Shown here one piece after another: positions 4,698 to 6,007 of a DNA stretch of 6,007 nt (position 1 is the stretch's first letter; each line of letters begins with the position of its first letter). The translations under genes were made by a program, and so were the position numbers. The notes under the pieces were generated by a model. The model saw nothing but the letters and a program-made list of their open reading frames with translations. It did not search any database and was not told the origin of the DNA. The stretch spans positions 1 through 6,007 of the forward strand of contig JAJYZK010000211.1 of NCBI GenBank assembly GCA_021799945.1, in the 5' to 3' direction. Origin of the DNA: Acidobacteriota bacterium. GTDB lineage: Bacteria; Acidobacteriota; Terriglobia; Terriglobales; Acidobacteriaceae.

Positions 4698-6007
4698 ATG
4701 CCGGTCACCCTGGAAAACTGGAAGATCCGCAAGCCCGCGCGGAACCGGATCTGGCCGAGCGCCGAAGACTTCCTGGGCGACCTTCTGCTCTTCGCCGTCA
4801 TGGCTGCGGGCACATTCAGCGTAAAAGTTGTCGGAGCGCTGCCCGGGAGCGAGATCCTGCTGCTCCCTTTCTATCCGCTGCTGGTATCGAAATACGGCAA
4901 GCGCGCCTTCCGCCGCGACTTCCTCTGGTTCTATGTCCTCGCCGCTGGCTGGCTTCTCAGCACGGTCGCCGCCGATTTGTATCTCGACATGCCGATGGCC
5001 AACCGGATGAAGGGCATCGCGAGAATCGTCTTCTTCGTGCTGGACTTTTCCGCAATGGCGGCGCTCGTCAACAGCTCCCGCCGGGTGATCGTGTTCACCC
5101 TGGGCTTCGTGCTCATCCTTTTCGCCCAGTCTTTCCGCTACCGGACGGAATTTCTCACCGCGTGGAAGTTCGGAATCGGGCCCTGCACGCTGCTCCTGGC
5201 CCTGATTCTCTCCTGCTACTTCTACCGGCGCGGGCGCTTCACCGTCTGTCTGCTGATCGCCCTCGGGCTCGCCGCGTTGAACCTCATCTTCGCCACGCGA
5301 TCCCCACTCGCGATTTTGCTCATTTCGACGGTCGTGGTGCTGCCGCTGTTCTCAGAAGGCGGCAATCGCAAAGACGCGAGGAGGCCGAGATCCGGGAAGG
5401 CAGGATCCCGGCAAGGATCGCCAGCGGGATCGACGCAAGGGACAATGAGAGCCCTGCGGGCGGCGTTCCTGCTGCTGCTCGCCGGAGGAGCTGCCTACGG
5501 GGCCAACAAAGCGGTAGAATACGCCGCCGCCCACGGCTTCTTCGACCAAAGCATCAAGGAAAAATTTCAGACTCAGGAGAACGGCAAACTCGGCGTGCTC
5601 TTCGGCGGAAGACCCGAGACGCTGGTGGCGATCCAGGCCATTCGCGACAGCCCGATTGTCGGGCACGGATCGTTCGCGGTCGATCCGAAGTATTTCCAGT
5701 TGGAGCAGGAAATCCGCTACAAATACGATTACTCCAACACCGATCAGGAGGGCGAGGATGATTCGGGCTCCATCCCCACGCATTCCCACTTGACGCTGGC
5801 CTGGGTGGAATCCGGTCTCCTCGGGGGAGTTTTCTGGATTTACATTTTCGTCCTGACGATTCGCGGCCTGTGGGCGCTGAGCGGGCTACGCAATCCGCTG
5901 GCCCCGCTGCTTTCCTTCTACCTCGTGGACTTTCTGTGGTCGATTCTGTATTCGCCCATGGGCAGCGTCAACGTGATCTGGAACTCTGTTTTCATTCTGT
6001 TTTGCCT
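4698..6007 (+). CDS. O-antigen ligase/polymerase-like membrane protein (3' end outside the window)
   Basis: The frame is open from the ATG at 4698 to the window edge, 436 codons, so the protein is truncated by the window. Hydrophobic segments lie at about 28-47, 52-63, 74-91, 107-124, 129-143, 158-176, 181-199, 203-218 and 253-268. A large hydrophilic loop follows (about 270-368), then helices again from 374. The loop carries GGRPETL (303-309), DSPIVGHGS (317-325) and IPTHSHLTLAWVESG (359-373), the pattern of the Wzy/WaaL O-antigen ligase family. Members join or polymerise lipid-linked glycans at the periplasmic face, using conserved loop Arg and His residues; Arg305, His362 and His364 are candidates. 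The start is the first ATG after an in-frame stop at 4653-4655. No good ribosome binding site sits at normal spacing. Residues 219-250 form a basic Gly/Ser-rich insert. Ligase and polymerase cannot be told apart here. Confidence 0.75.
   Translation, partial: MPVTLENWKIRKPARNRIWPSAEDFLGDLLLFAVMAAGTFSVKVVGALPGSEILLLPFYPLLVSKYGKRAFRRDFLWFYVLAAGWLLSTVAADLYLDMPMANRMKGIARIVFFVLDFSAMAALVNSSRRVIVFTLGFVLILFAQSFRYRTEFLTAWKFGIGPCTLLLALILSCYFYRRGRFTVCLLIALGLAALNLIFATRSPLAILLISTVVVLPLFSEGGNRKDARRPRSGKAGSRQGSPAGSTQGTMRALRAAFLLLLAGGAAYGANKAVEYAAAHGFFDQSIKEKFQTQENGKLGVLFGGRPETLVAIQAIRDSPIVGHGSFAVDPKYFQLEQEIRYKYDYSNTDQEGEDDSGSIPTHSHLTLAWVESGLLGGVFWIYIFVLTIRGLWALSGLRNPLAPLLSFYLVDFLWSILYSPMGSVNVIWNSVFILFC
5403..5438 (+). 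repeat. Three 12-bp GGATC units inside the ligase-like gene
   Basis: GGATCCCGGCAA (5403-5414), GGATCGCCAGCG (5415-5426) and GGATCGACGCAA (5427-5438) are head-to-tail imperfect 12-bp units. They encode GSRQ-GSPA-GSTQ at residues 236-247 of the ligase-like protein, in a loop probably facing the cytoplasm. An AGATC 15 bp before the first unit may be a more diverged copy. The period is a multiple of three, so copy changes keep the frame. Confidence 0.6.

Noticed and set aside
4652..5761. Plus-strand open frame of 369 codons starting at ATG 4652
   Set aside because: It overlaps the ligase-like gene in another frame. Its product is Arg-rich and disordered-looking, while the frame from 4698 gives membrane helices and the ligase-family loop motifs and stays open to the edge.

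Overview
The window is a GC-rich bacterial chromosome segment from a Gram-negative-type organism. A Tat-exported sugar isomerase-like protein and an O-antigen ligase-like membrane protein both imply an outer envelope with exported glycans. Tat-exported TIM-barrel isomerase-like proteins together with large GT39-like membrane proteins are common in Acidobacteriota, and also occur in Verrucomicrobiota and related phyla. I favour Acidobacteriota weakly, as an inference from protein style; no phylogenetic marker is present.

Layout. Positions 1-192 are mostly non-coding, with a GATCCC-rich short repeat array, a small inverted repeat and a well-spaced ribosome binding site that points to a minus-strand gene leaving the window at its left edge. 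Positions 193-1125 (minus) encode a secreted xylose-isomerase-like TIM-barrel protein. A 204-bp divergent spacer follows, holding possible regulatory elements: a LacI-type near-palindrome, a -10-like box on each strand and a 10-bp direct repeat. Positions 1330-2247 (plus) encode a ROK-family manno(fructo)kinase that closely resembles E. coli Mak. Positions 2248-2944 hold no intact gene. They carry an imperfect hairpin and then what I read as the decayed C-terminal end of a GT39-type membrane glycosyltransferase, with its pieces in three reading frames. Positions 2945-4582 encode an intact polytopic GT39-like membrane protein. A 115-bp spacer with a very strong hairpin separates it from an O-antigen ligase/polymerase-like gene that starts at 4698 and runs off the right edge.

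How it fits together. The right half looks like part of an envelope-glycan assembly locus: one live lipid-linked-sugar-type transferase, one dead relative and one ligase/polymerase. The left half is sugar metabolism: a cytoplasmic hexokinase for fructose or mannose, divergently arranged with an exported sugar isomerase-like protein. Whether the two halves are functionally connected cannot be decided from this sequence. I found no CRISPR array, RNA gene, insertion sequence or clearly new multi-gene system. The most informative unexplained structures are the glycosyltransferase remnant, the intercistronic hairpin and the short repeats with a 12-bp period at both ends of the window.
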